A stretch of DNA of 64,000 bases from JADLGL01 sp050184415 (GTDB lineage: Bacteria > Pseudomonadota > Alphaproteobacteria > Rhizobiales > Kaistiaceae). The position numbers were made by a program, and so were the translations under genes. The stretch's first letter is position 1; every line of letters starts with the position of its first letter. The DNA lies in NCBI GenBank assembly GCA_050184415.1, contig JBFXAJ010000005.1, positions 84,563 through 148,562 of the forward strand. The letters are read 5' to 3'. The notes under the pieces were generated by a model. That model was not told the origin of the DNA and made no database searches. It saw nothing but the letters and a program-made list of their open reading frames with translations. Positions 37,787 through 46,349 of this stretch are shown one piece after another.

Positions 37787-38851
37787 CTACCCGCCCGCTT
37801 CCATCGCGGCGAGCTGGTCGGCCTGGTGGTTGGTGATCAGCGCCTCGATCACCTCGTCGAGCGCCGTCCCCAGCATCACCTGGTCGAGCTTGTAGAGGGT
37901 GAGGTTGATGCGGTGGTCGGTCACGCGGCCCTGCGGGAAATTGTAGGTGCGGATGCGCTCCGATCGGTCGCCGCTGCCGACCTGGCCTTTGCGCGACGCG
38001 GCGCGCTCGCTGTCAATCTTCTCGCGCTCGGCCTCGTAGAGGCGCGACTTCAGGACCTGCATCGCCTGGATGCGGTTCTGCTGCTGCGACCGCGCGCTCG
38101 CCGTGACGACGATGCCGGTCGGGATATGAAGGATGCGCACGGCCGTGTCGGTGGTGTTGGCGTGCTGGCCGCCGGCCGAGGATGCGCGGGTGATGTCCCA
38201 CCGAAGGTCTTCGGGCCGGATCTCGATGTCGACGTCCTGGGCTTCCGGCAGGACCGCAACGGTTGCGGCGGAGGTGTGGATGCGTCCGCTCGCCTCGGTG
38301 TCCGGCACGCGCTGCACCCGGTGCACGCCGGACTCGAATTTCAGCCGAGCGAACACGCCCCGCCCGTTGACCTCGGCGACGACTTCCTTGTAGCCGCCGA
38401 CCTCGCCCGGGCTTTCCTCGACGATGTTGACCTTCCAGCCCTGGATGTCGGCATAGCGCTGATACATCCGGAAGAGGTCGCCGGCGAACAGCGCCGCCTC
38501 GTTGCCCCCGGTGCCGGCGCGGATCTCGAGGATGGCGCTCTTCTCGTCGGCCGCATCCTTCGGGAGGAGCAGCTTCGACAGGGCGAGGTCGAGCTCGGGA
38601 ATCCGCGTCTCGAGTGCCTTGGCCTCCTCGGCCGCCATGTCCGCCATTTCCGGATCGGCCATGAGCGCATCGAGCCCCTTCCGGTCGGCCTCGGCCTTCC
38701 GGAGCGCGCGCGCGGCCTCGACCACCGGCTCGAGCTCGGCCCGCTCGCGGCTCAGCTTGATCATGGTTTGTGTATCGATCGGCTGCGACAGCTGCGCGTC
38801 GATCAGCTCGGCACGCCTGATGATGCTGTCGATCTTCTCGGCGGAAAGCAC
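37787..38851 (-). CDS. prfA: Peptide chain release factor 1
   Basis: Recognises UAA and UAG stop codons and triggers peptide release. With the GTG at 38851 the product is 354 residues; GAGAAG lies upstream at suitable spacing, while the frame's earlier TTG would add 21 unrelated residues. GGQ is at 227-229 (SSAGGQHANTT). The stop-codon reading tripeptide is PDT (183-185), where E. coli has PAT and Thermus PVT; PDT looks usual for alphaproteobacterial RF1. prmC, its modifier, follows 7 bases after the stop. Confidence 0.94.
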   Translation of the reverse strand: MLSAEKIDSIIRRAELIDAQLSQPIDTQTMIKLSRERAELEPVVEAARALRKAEADRKGLDALMADPEMADMAAEEAKALETRIPELDLALSKLLLPKDAADEKSAILEIRAGTGGNEAALFAGDLFRMYQRYADIQGWKVNIVEESPGEVGGYKEVVAEVNGRGVFARLKFESGVHRVQRVPDTEASGRIHTSAATVAVLPEAQDVDIEIRPEDLRWDITRASSAGGQHANTTDTAVRILHIPTGIVVTASARSQQQNRIQAMQVLKSRLYEAEREKIDSERAASRKGQVGSGDRSERIRTYNFPQGRVTDHRINLTLYKLDQVMLGTALDEVIEALITNHQADQLAAMEAGG

Positions 38852-38976
38852 GGCGAAAGGCTTCTCGGTTTCGGAGTTGGGGCGAGGGCTTACACCAGAC
38901 TGGTCGCTACGCAAAAGTGTCGGGTGGTGAGGGCGACGGCGTTAGCGCCGTTCCATCGGCGTGTCCGTGCTTGGCG

Positions 38977-41241
38977 TCACACCGGCACGCCTTCGGCGAA
39001 AGCAAAGTTTCGCAGCTCGGCGCGGACGGTGTCGGGCATGGTCGGCGCGGCCAGCAACGCCTCCATCACCGGCCGCAGTTTCCGCACGTCGAGCGACAGC
39101 AGCATCGCTTTCACCGGGCCGATCGCGGCCGGCGCCATCGACAACGACCGGAAGCCGAGGCCGATCAGCGCGAGCGCCGCGAGCGGCTGGCCGGCGATCT
39201 CGCCGCAGATCGTGACCGGGACGTTGGCGCGCGAGGCCGCCTCGATAACCTGGCGCAGCGCGCGGAGGAAGGGCGTCGACAGCGGATCGAACCGCCCGGC
39301 GACCCGGAGGTTGCCGCGGTCGGTGGCCGTCATGAACTGGAACAGGTCGTTGGTGCCGACCGAGACGAAGTCGGACACCGCCATCAGCGCGTCGAGCTGC
39401 CAGAGGAGCGACGGCACCTCCACCATCGCACCGATCAGCAGCTTCTCCGGCTTCCGGTGCCCATGCCGGTCGAAATGCTCGATCTCGCGCTGGATCGCCT
39501 CGCGCGCCCGGACCATCTCCGTGACCTCAGTGATCATCGGCAGCATGATGCGGAGCTCGCGGCCCGCCGCGGCGCGGAGCAGCGCCCGGATCTGGGTGCG
39601 GAAAAGGCCGGGACGGTCGAGGCCGAAGCGGATCGCGCGCCAGCCGAGGGCGGGGTTCGCCTCGTGCTCGACGCGAAGGTAGGGCAGCACCTTGTCGCCG
39701 CCGATGTCGAGCGTGCGGAAGGTGACCGGCCGGCCGCCGGCGCCGTCGAGCACCGCCTTGTAGAACGCCGACTGCTCGCTGATCTTCGGCAGCTTCGACG
39801 CGATCATGAACTGGAGCTCGGTCCGGAACAGGCCGACGCCCTCCGCGCCCGCTTCCTGGACGTGGGGCAGGTCGACCAGGAGGCCGGCATTGACCATGAG
39901 GCTGACGGCGGTGCCGTCGCGGCTGAGCGCCGGCTGGTCGCGGAGGAGGCGGTAGCGTTGCTGGCGCTCGGCCCGGAAATGGACCTTCTCGACATAGGCG
40001 GAGACGACGTCGCCGCCCGGCCGAAGATGGATCTCGCCGGTCTCGCCGTCGAGGACGATGCCGTCGCCATTCTCGCTGAGCGAGACGACCGCCGCGGCGC
40101 GGCCGACGGTCGGAATCCCGAGTGCGCGGGCGACGATCGCGACGTGGCTCGTCGGCGTGCCGTCCTCGAGGACCAGCCCGCGCACGCGGCCTCGCTCGTA
40201 GTCGAGGAGCTCTGCCGCGCCCATGTTGCGGGCGACGATGACGGCGTCTTCCGGCAGCTCCTTCTTCAGCTTGCCGTCGCCCTGGTCGATGAGGACGCGC
40301 AGCAGGCGGTTCGCGAGGTCGTCGAAATCGTGCAGCCGCTCCCAGAGATAGGGGTCGGTCTGGCGCTGGAGGCGCGCCCGGGTGTCGTTCTGCACCTTCT
40401 CGACCGCGGCTTCCGCGGTGAGGCCGTTCGCGATCGCCTCGTGGAGGCGCCGGACCCAGCCGCGGTCATGGGCGAACATCCGGTAGGCCTCGAGGATGTC
40501 GCGATGCTCGCCGCCCTCGGCGACGTCGCCGCGCGAGAGCATGTCGTCGACCGACAGGCGAAGGCTCGCGATCGCGTCGTCGAGCCGCGCGGCTTCGCGC
40601 GTGATGTCTTCGGCGATGAGGTTGGTGACGACGACGCGGGGCTCGTGGAGCACGACGCGGCCGACGCCGACGCCTTCGCAGAAGCCGGCGCCGAACACGG
40701 TGACGGGCCGCGACAGGTCGAGCGTTGCACCCCGCGACAGACTCTCGAGGCCGCCGGCGGCGATCATCTCCGCCAGCACCATCGCGATGGTCTGGAGCGC
40801 CTCCTCCTCTTCCTCGGTGTAGGTCCGGTGCGCCCGGTTCTGGACGACGAGGACCCCCAGCGTCCGGCCGGCGCGGAGCACCGGCACGCCGAGGAAGGAG
40901 TGGTAGATCTCCTCGCCGGTCTCGGGGAGATAGGCGAATGACGGATGCGCCTGCGCGTCGGGAAGATTGAGCGGCGCCGCGTCTGCCGCGATCAGGCCGA
41001 CGAGGCCCTGGCCGACCCGCAGCGTGACGTTGTGAACCGATTCGCGCTTGAGGCCCTCGGAGGCGAACAGCTCAAGGACGCCGTCCGAGCGGAGGACGTA
41101 GGCCGAGCAGACTTCCGCGACCATGTTGGCCGCGATCTGCGTGACGATCTTGTCCAGGCGGACCTGCGCGCTGCTCGGCTCCGCCATGATCTCGCGGAGG
41201 CGGCGAAGCAGCACGCGCGGCCCCGCGAGTGGCGCCCGCAT
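38977..41241 (-). CDS. ptsP: Phosphoenolpyruvate-protein phosphotransferase PtsP (EI-Ntr)
   Basis: First enzyme of the nitrogen-related phosphotransferase chain, passing phosphate from PEP to NPr and then EIIA-Ntr. The 754 residues begin with a GAF domain (about 25-165), then the EI domains: phosphorylated H366 in DGTPTSHVAIVARALG, and the PEP-binding barrel with EGVGLFRTELQFM, ALGWRAIRFGLD and GTNDLFQF. In rhizobia this GAF domain can bind glutamine. It lies between lysC and prfA, all on the minus strand; an 83-base gap separates it from lysC. Confidence 0.95.
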   Translation of the reverse strand: MRAPLAGPRVLLRRLREIMAEPSSAQVRLDKIVTQIAANMVAEVCSAYVLRSDGVLELFASEGLKRESVHNVTLRVGQGLVGLIAADAAPLNLPDAQAHPSFAYLPETGEEIYHSFLGVPVLRAGRTLGVLVVQNRAHRTYTEEEEEALQTIAMVLAEMIAAGGLESLSRGATLDLSRPVTVFGAGFCEGVGVGRVVLHEPRVVVTNLIAEDITREAARLDDAIASLRLSVDDMLSRGDVAEGGEHRDILEAYRMFAHDRGWVRRLHEAIANGLTAEAAVEKVQNDTRARLQRQTDPYLWERLHDFDDLANRLLRVLIDQGDGKLKKELPEDAVIVARNMGAAELLDYERGRVRGLVLEDGTPTSHVAIVARALGIPTVGRAAAVVSLSENGDGIVLDGETGEIHLRPGGDVVSAYVEKVHFRAERQQRYRLLRDQPALSRDGTAVSLMVNAGLLVDLPHVQEAGAEGVGLFRTELQFMIASKLPKISEQSAFYKAVLDGAGGRPVTFRTLDIGGDKVLPYLRVEHEANPALGWRAIRFGLDRPGLFRTQIRALLRAAAGRELRIMLPMITEVTEMVRAREAIQREIEHFDRHGHRKPEKLLIGAMVEVPSLLWQLDALMAVSDFVSVGTNDLFQFMTATDRGNLRVAGRFDPLSTPFLRALRQVIEAASRANVPVTICGEIAGQPLAALALIGLGFRSLSMAPAAIGPVKAMLLSLDVRKLRPVMEALLAAPTMPDTVRAELRNFAFAEGVPV

Positions 41242-41324
41242 GGTCGCAAATCCGGGAAATTCGGCCGTTCAGTCCTCCGGCCGTGCCCCGAGGCGCCTCG
41301 GCAGGGCGGCCTACGGCCGAAGTG

Positions 41325-42566
41325 TCAATTGTCGAGCCCGTATAGCGAATGCAAAGTCCGTACCGCAAGCTCGGTGAACGGCGCGTCGATCAGGACCGAG
41401 ATCTTGATCTCCGACGTCGAGATCGCCCGGATGTTGATACCGCGCGCGGCGAGGGCATGGAACGCCTCGGAGGCGACGCCGGCATGGCTCCGCATGCCGA
41501 TGCCGATGACCGACACCTTCGCGACGTCGGTCGAGCCCTGCATGAGCTGGTAGCCGATCTCGGCGCGCTTCCCCTCCAGCACCTTCCGCGACCGCTCGTA
41601 TTCGGCGATCGGCACCGTGAAGGTGAGGTCGGTGGTCGACCCGTCCTCGGACACGTTCTGGACGATCATGTCGACATTGATGTTGGCATCGGCGAGCGGG
41701 CCGAACACGGACGCCGCGACGCCCGGCTTGTCCATGACGCGGCGGAGCGTGATCTGGCCCTCGTCCTTGGAGTAGGCGATGCCGGTGACGGTCTTCTTCT
41801 CCACGATCTCTTCCTCGTCGCAGATGAGCGTTCCGACGGGCTTGTCGGCAGGCACTTCGTCCGGCTTGTCGAAGGAAGAGCGGACGAAGGTCCGGACCCC
41901 CTTCACCATCGCGAGCTCGACCGAGCGGACCTGTAGCACCTTGGCCCCGAGCGAGGCCATTTCCAGCATTTCCTCGAACGAGACCTTGTCGAGGCGCTGC
42001 GCCTTCGGAACGATCCGCGGGTCGGTGGTGTAGACGCCGTCGACGTCGGTGTAGATGTCGCAGCGTTCGGCGCCGATGGCGGCGGCCAACGCGACCGCCG
42101 AGGTGTCCGACCCGCCACGACCGAGGGTCGCCACGCGATTGTCGGGGGCGATGCCCTGGAAGCCGGCGACCACCGCGACCTGGCCCTCGCCGAGCCGCTC
42201 GATGAGAAGGTCGCATTCGATCGATTCGATGCGCGCCGCGCCATGGGCGCGGTCGGTGCGGAGCGGGATCTGCCAGCCCTGCCAGGACCGGGCATTGATG
42301 CCGATCTCCTGCAGCGCCAGCGCGAGGAGGCCGGACGTCACCTGCTCGCCCGAGGCGACGACGACGTCATATTCCCGGGCATCGTGGAACGGCGCGATCT
42401 CGCGGGTCCACGCCACGAGTTGATTGGTCGCGCCGGACATCGCCGAGACGACGACCGCGACCTCGTGCCCGGCATCGACCTCGCGCTTGACGTGCTGCGC
42501 CACGTTCTTGATGCGCGGGATGTCGGCGACGGACGTGCCGCCGAACTTCATCACCAGCCGAGCCAT
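41325..42566 (-). CDS. lysC: Aspartate kinase
   Basis: Phosphorylates aspartate, the entry step to lysine, threonine and methionine. The 413 residues have KFGGTSVADIPRI at the N-terminus, the AGFQGIAPDNRVATLGRGGSD region of the kinase domain, and two C-terminal ACT domains (about 265-410) with LADANINVDMIVQNVS and IGIGMRSHAGVASEAFHALA, so feedback inhibition is expected. It is a single-function enzyme without homoserine dehydrogenase. Confidence 0.95.
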   Translation of the reverse strand: MARLVMKFGGTSVADIPRIKNVAQHVKREVDAGHEVAVVVSAMSGATNQLVAWTREIAPFHDAREYDVVVASGEQVTSGLLALALQEIGINARSWQGWQIPLRTDRAHGAARIESIECDLLIERLGEGQVAVVAGFQGIAPDNRVATLGRGGSDTSAVALAAAIGAERCDIYTDVDGVYTTDPRIVPKAQRLDKVSFEEMLEMASLGAKVLQVRSVELAMVKGVRTFVRSSFDKPDEVPADKPVGTLICDEEEIVEKKTVTGIAYSKDEGQITLRRVMDKPGVAASVFGPLADANINVDMIVQNVSEDGSTTDLTFTVPIAEYERSRKVLEGKRAEIGYQLMQGSTDVAKVSVIGIGMRSHAGVASEAFHALAARGINIRAISTSEIKISVLIDAPFTELAVRTLHSLYGLDN

Positions 42567-42746
42567 GATCCCCTTGAGCGCGATTTTCCGGCGCTGCCGC
42601 GCCCATGCGTTTCGGCGCGGCTTTTAGCGGGAAGGGGCCGTAGCGGCAATGGCGCCGCCGCGGTCCGGCTCCGGCCGGTCCTTCTCGGTCTCAACCCATC
42701 GGAATCCCACGGACTTCCCGCAGTTGTGTCTACTAATCTCATCATT

Positions 42747-42788
42747 ATGTCCAAAATAATTGACATTGAGTCTGACATATCATACATG
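42747..42788 (+). promoter_or_regulatory. AT-rich promoter with repeated GACAT half-sites
   Basis: ATGTC (42747-42751) faces GACAT (42762-42766), and a second GACAT follows at 42774-42778. TTGACA (42760-42765) and, 17 bases on, TACATG (42783-42788) form a promoter for the downstream membrane gene. The tract is clearly more AT-rich than its surroundings. The HTH protein encoded two genes down is a candidate binder. Confidence 0.45.
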
Positions 42789-42816
42789 ATGCCCAACGAG
42801 CACGACGGAGGGCTTC

Positions 42817-43248
42817 ATGTCGTTCAAGCAATGGACTGCCGTCATTCAGATCGTAGCGGCAGTGATCGTCCTGATCTGGCTGGTGCGTCATGCCACCGGT
42901 GCGGACGATTGGCCCGGCACGGTGCAGGAGGCGGCGCGGACGACGCTGTGGGCGCTCCTCGCCATCATCGTCTTCAACGTCGTCGCCTCGATCGTCATGG
43001 CGATCGTCGTCAGCATCGCCCAGGGCCAGGAGTTCAAGGACGAGGCGGCGGATGAGCGCGACACGCATGTCGGCGCCCGTAGCATGCGGAATGCCTACAT
43101 CATCGCCTCGCTGGGCGGCCTCGGGATCCTCCTCTTCCTAGCCTTCGGCGGGAATCCCGCAGCGATGCCGTATCTCCTCTTCACGGTGCTGCTCGTCGCG
43201 GGCACGGCCGACGCCATCTCCCGGCTCGTCTACTACAGGGTCGGCTGA
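42817..43248 (+). CDS. Four-helix small membrane protein paired with an XRE regulator
   Basis: A 143-residue integral membrane protein with four predicted helices (about 6-24, 43-68, 93-109, 116-135) and a short charged loop (FKDEAADERDTHVGARSMRN, about 73-92). The layout resembles DUF2178-type proteins, which are regularly encoded next to a YgzD-like HTH regulator, as here. GGAGGG lies 6 bases or so before the ATG. Function unknown; pairs of this kind are sometimes compared with sensing or stress systems, but nothing here shows that. Confidence 0.72.
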   Translation: MSFKQWTAVIQIVAAVIVLIWLVRHATGADDWPGTVQEAARTTLWALLAIIVFNVVASIVMAIVVSIAQGQEFKDEAADERDTHVGARSMRNAYIIASLGGLGILLFLAFGGNPAAMPYLLFTVLLVAGTADAISRLVYYRVG

Positions 43249-43253
43249 CCGGC

Positions 43254-43484
43254 ATGGGCAAGGGCAAGCCGCAGATCCAAAACACCATTCGCGTGCTGCG
43301 CTTCCATGCCGGGGAGATGACCCAGGCGCAGCTCGCCGAGAAGGTGGGCGTGACGCGACAGACGATCGTCGCGATCGAGCAGGGGCGGTACTCGCCCTCG
43401 CTCGAAGTCGCCTTCCGGATCGCCGACGCCTTCGGCGTTCCGATCACCGACGTCTTCCAGTGGGGCACCGCGGCCGAAGCTTGA
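43254..43484 (+). CDS. XRE-family (YgzD-like) transcriptional regulator
   Basis: A 76-residue protein that is almost only a helix-turn-helix domain: NTIRVLRFHAGEMTQAQLAE, then KVGVTRQTIVAIEQGRYSPS with the recognition helix, and LEVAFRIADAFGVPITDVF. It begins 5 bases after the stop of the membrane protein gene, so the two are cotranscribed. The repeated GACAT sites upstream of the pair would suit autoregulation. Confidence 0.85.
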   Translation: MGKGKPQIQNTIRVLRFHAGEMTQAQLAEKVGVTRQTIVAIEQGRYSPSLEVAFRIADAFGVPITDVFQWGTAAEA

Positions 43485-43560
43485 CGCACTGCGACGGCCC
43501 AGCGTCGCGACCAACCAACCCGACAAACCGAGAACGGCCCTCGTGGCCGAAGGAGAACCC

Positions 43561-44676
43561 ATGCGCGCCATTCTTGCCGATCGCTACGGATCGCCCGAGG
43601 TGTTCCGCCTTGCCGAGATCCCCATCCCGACGCCGAAGGCCGGCGAAATCCTCGTCCGCGTTCAGACTGCCGCGGCCACGCCGCCGGACTGCGCCTACCG
43701 CACCGGCAAGCCGCGCCTCATCCGCCTCTTCTCCGGCCTGCGGCGCCCAAGAGTTCCGATCCTTGGCGACATCATGGCGGGGGAGGTGGTTGAGGTTGGC
43801 GCCGGGGTGACGGTATTCGCTCCAGGCGACCTCGTCTTCGGGTCGCCCGCCCCGCCGACCGGCGCCTACGCGGAGTATCGCTGCGTGCCCGCGTCCGCGA
43901 TGGGGCTCATGCCCCAGGGCGTCGGCTTTGCCGAGGCGGCGGCCCTTGTCGACGGCGGAATGACGGCACTCCCTTTCACCCGCGACCATGGCAAGGTGCG
44001 GCCGGGCATGCACGTCCTCGTGAATGGAGCGGCCGGTGCGATCGGCAGCAGCGCCGTCCAGCTCGCGAAGCATTTCGGCGCTGAAGTCACGGGCGTGTGC
44101 GGCCCGGTCAATATCGAGACGGTGCGGCGCCTCGGCGCCGACGAGGTCATCGACTACAGCGTCGACGACTTCACGGCGCGCCGGGCGGCCTATGACGTCA
44201 TCTTCGACGTGGTCGGAAAGAGCAGCTTTCGGAAGTGCCGGGCAGCCCTCCGCCCCGGCGGGGTCTATATGACGACCGTGCCGGGACCCGCGACGATAGT
44301 CGCCCTTCTCAAGAAGAGCCGCAGCGTCGGACGGCGGTCGATCTTCGCGGCCACCGGCCTCCGTTCCGCCGCGGCGAAGGCGAGGGACCTCGCCTTCATC
44401 CGCGACCTTGCCGAGGCCGGTGTGCTGCGCGGCATCGTCGGCCGCAGCTTCCCGCTCGAGGCGATGGCCGAGGCGCATCGCTATGTCGAGACCGGCCACA
44501 AGCGCGGCAGCGCCATCATCGCGATCGGGGACGGTGCATTATCCCGGTCGAAGTCGGACGCGCCCGATGTCGACTACCACTCGGCCCAGGCGCCCTCCGG
44601 CTTCTTCCAGACTCCGCCTTCCGGCGCTGCGGTGAAGAGCCCTTCGAGAAGCCGGTTCATGGCGGGATCGGCATAG
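43561..44676 (+). CDS. NAD(P)-dependent alcohol dehydrogenase / quinone reductase-like, with run-on tail
   Basis: A zinc-free-type medium-chain dehydrogenase: GroES-like N-terminal half (AGEILVRVQTAAATPPDCAY), then the NADPH-binding VNGAAGAIGSSAVQLAKHFG at about 155-175 and the GADEVIDYSVDDF segment. GGAG precedes the ATG at 43561. Relatives end soon after the GHKRGSAIIAI strand (about residue 322); here the frame continues about 49 more residues. Those lie antisense to the tail of a decayed gene, so the native stop has probably been lost or the neighbour deleted into it. Substrate unknown. Confidence 0.82.
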   Translation: MRAILADRYGSPEVFRLAEIPIPTPKAGEILVRVQTAAATPPDCAYRTGKPRLIRLFSGLRRPRVPILGDIMAGEVVEVGAGVTVFAPGDLVFGSPAPPTGAYAEYRCVPASAMGLMPQGVGFAEAAALVDGGMTALPFTRDHGKVRPGMHVLVNGAAGAIGSSAVQLAKHFGAEVTGVCGPVNIETVRRLGADEVIDYSVDDFTARRAAYDVIFDVVGKSSFRKCRAALRPGGVYMTTVPGPATIVALLKKSRSVGRRSIFAATGLRSAAAKARDLAFIRDLAEAGVLRGIVGRSFPLEAMAEAHRYVETGHKRGSAIIAIGDGALSRSKSDAPDVDYHSAQAPSGFFQTPPSGAAVKSPSRSRFMAGSA

Positions 44677-44998
44677 TCGGCCTGCATGCCCTCGGCGTCG
44701 AACCAGTAGTCGACGCCGAGGAGTTCCAGCGACGGCGCCTGTCCGGCGCCGGAAGGCGGAAATAGAACTCCCGGCCGAGGAGTCCCCGGGAGCGGGCCGC
44801 GTTGATGCTCTGCTGCATCCACATCGCCAGCGTGCGCTCGGCGTCCTCCCGCGATTTCACCATGCCGCGGATGATGCCGGCGAAGCGGTCATTGCGGCCG
44901 AGCGGTCCCGGCATCGCAAAGCGCGGCAGACCGGGCGTCGTCGCCCAGATGACCATCTCGCGTTCGCGGAACAGTCGCGCGGCAGCGCGGGCGGAGGT
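44574..44998 (-). pseudogene. Frameshifted remnant of an unidentified gene
   Basis: Two minus-strand frames read as one protein broken by a shift. The upstream frame gives EREMVIWATTPGLPRFAMPG to GREFYFRLPAPD, ending near 44745; the other frame continues APSLELLGVDYWFDAEGMQ and runs to EGAWAEW and a stop at 44574. One missing base around 44740-44745 would explain the break. Upstream, the frame meets a stop at 44999, so the N-terminus is also lost. The combined protein looks like a genuine conserved family that I cannot name. The rest of the gap to 45051 shows nothing else. Confidence 0.6.
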
Positions 44999-45051
44999 CT
45001 ACGCCGCGACCGGCTGGGCGCCGGCCGCGACGCAGGCTGCGGAGTAGACCG

Positions 45052-45540
45052 TCAGGCGTGCGCCGGCTCGCGGGCCGCGCGCTCGAGCTCCGCGATGTCG
45101 AGCTTCTTCATCTTGAGCATGGCTTCGAAGACGCGCTTGGCTTTCGGTGCATCATTCCCGAGGAAGATTTCGTCCAGCATCGTCGGGACGATCTGCCAGG
45201 AGAGGCCGAAGCGATCGACGACCCAGCCGCAGTCGAGCTGCTTGCCGCCGCCCTCGGCGAGTCTGTCCCACAGACGGTCGACCTCAGCCTGGGTTTCGCA
45301 ATGGATGTACAGCGACGTGCCCATCGAGAACTCGAAATCAGGGCCGCCATCCGTCGCGAAATACGACACGCCATTCAGCTCGAAATGGGCCTGCAGCACC
45401 TTTCCCCTTGGGATCGGCTGGCCGTCCTCTTCCATGAGCTTCAGCGTGACGATCCGCGAATTCGGGATGACCGAGACGTAGAAGCGGATGGCTTCCTCGG
45501 CCTGGTTGTTGAACATCAGGAACGTCGTGATGCCTTTCAT
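45052..45540 (-). CDS. VOC / PhnB-like protein
   Basis: A 162-residue vicinal-oxygen-chelate-fold protein of the PF06983 (3-demethylubiquinone-9 methyltransferase-like, PhnB-like) group. It starts MKGITTFLMFNNQAEEAIRF and has the family segments VLQAHFELNGVSYFATDGG and DRFGLSWQIVPTML. Members are often annotated as methyltransferases but have no SAM site; true activity is unknown. A C-terminal helix with MLKMKKLDIAELERA is typical. It diverges from ppa. Confidence 0.87.
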   Translation of the reverse strand: MKGITTFLMFNNQAEEAIRFYVSVIPNSRIVTLKLMEEDGQPIPRGKVLQAHFELNGVSYFATDGGPDFEFSMGTSLYIHCETQAEVDRLWDRLAEGGGKQLDCGWVVDRFGLSWQIVPTMLDEIFLGNDAPKAKRVFEAMLKMKKLDIAELERAAREPAHA

Positions 45541-45740
45541 GGCGCCGCATCCTTGTGGTTGCCCAGCGCCCGATCACGGAACGGCCCGTGCTGCGTCGGG
45601 TTCCATCACGATCGCCGTCTGGAAAGCGCAGTTCAGGGCCATCGTGCCAAGACGTGCGATAAGGGGTCGCTTTGACGAGCGGGGCGGCGTTTCCCTACGG
45701 GTCCGCATTCGAAGACCAAATCCGGAAAGAGACGAGCGCC

Positions 45741-46271
45741 ATGCGGCTTGATGCGATCCCGATCGGGAAGAATGCTCCTGACGACGTCAACGTCATCATC
45801 GAAGTCCCGATCGGCGGCGAGCCCATCAAATACGAGCTCGAGAAGGCGTCCGGCGCCCTCTTCGTCGACCGCTTCCTCTACACGCCGATGCGCTATCCCG
45901 GGAATTACGGCTTCATCCCCCACACGCTGTCGGGCGACGGCGACCCGGCGGACGTGATCGTCGCCAACACCCGCGCCATCGCGCCGGGCGCGGTCATGAG
46001 CTGCCGGCCCGTGGGCGTCCTCAGGATGGAGGACAATGCCGGCCCGGACGAGAAGATCATCGCCGTCCCGTCGCGCAGCCTCACCCAGCGCTACGACAAG
46101 GTCGAGAACTACACCGACCTCCCGGACATCACGCTCAAGCAGATCGAGCACTTCTTCACGCACTACAAGGATCTCGAGCCCGGCAAATGGGTGAAGATCC
46201 TCGGCTGGGGCGACGCCGCGGAGGCGAAGCGGCTGGTCGTCGAGGCGATCGAGCGCGCCAGCAAGGGGTGA
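45741..46271 (+). CDS. ppa: Inorganic pyrophosphatase
   Basis: Family I soluble pyrophosphatase, hydrolysing PPi from biosynthesis to phosphate. The 176 residues start MRLDAIPIGKNAPDDVNVII; ELEKASGALFVDRFLYTPM and YPGNYGFIPHTLSGDGDPAD carry the substrate and metal-binding residues. GGAAAGAG precedes the ATG at 45741. An upstream start would add 23 residues with no family match. A 13-bp inverted repeat 12 bases after the stop may act as terminator. Confidence 0.95.
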   Translation: MRLDAIPIGKNAPDDVNVIIEVPIGGEPIKYELEKASGALFVDRFLYTPMRYPGNYGFIPHTLSGDGDPADVIVANTRAIAPGAVMSCRPVGVLRMEDNAGPDEKIIAVPSRSLTQRYDKVENYTDLPDITLKQIEHFFTHYKDLEPGKWVKILGWGDAAEAKRLVVEAIERASKG

Positions 46272-46283
46272 GAGGTGTGTAGG

Positions 46284-46330
46284 GAATGGTGAGTGGACTG
46301 CGGTATCACGCTATTCACCACTCACCATTC
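46284..46330. repeat. Perfect 13-bp inverted repeat after ppa
   Basis: GAATGGTGAGTGG (46284-46296) and CCACTCACCATTC (46318-46330) are exact reverse complements, 21 bases apart. There is no T tract. It may be an atypical terminator or a copy of a short dispersed repeat. Confidence 0.6.
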
Positions 46331-46349
46331 GCAACCAACGCAGGCCGTC

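Noticed and set aside
38917..40941. 674-codon plus-strand open frame opposite ptsP
   Set aside because: Antisense to an intact ptsP; composition is a codon artefact.
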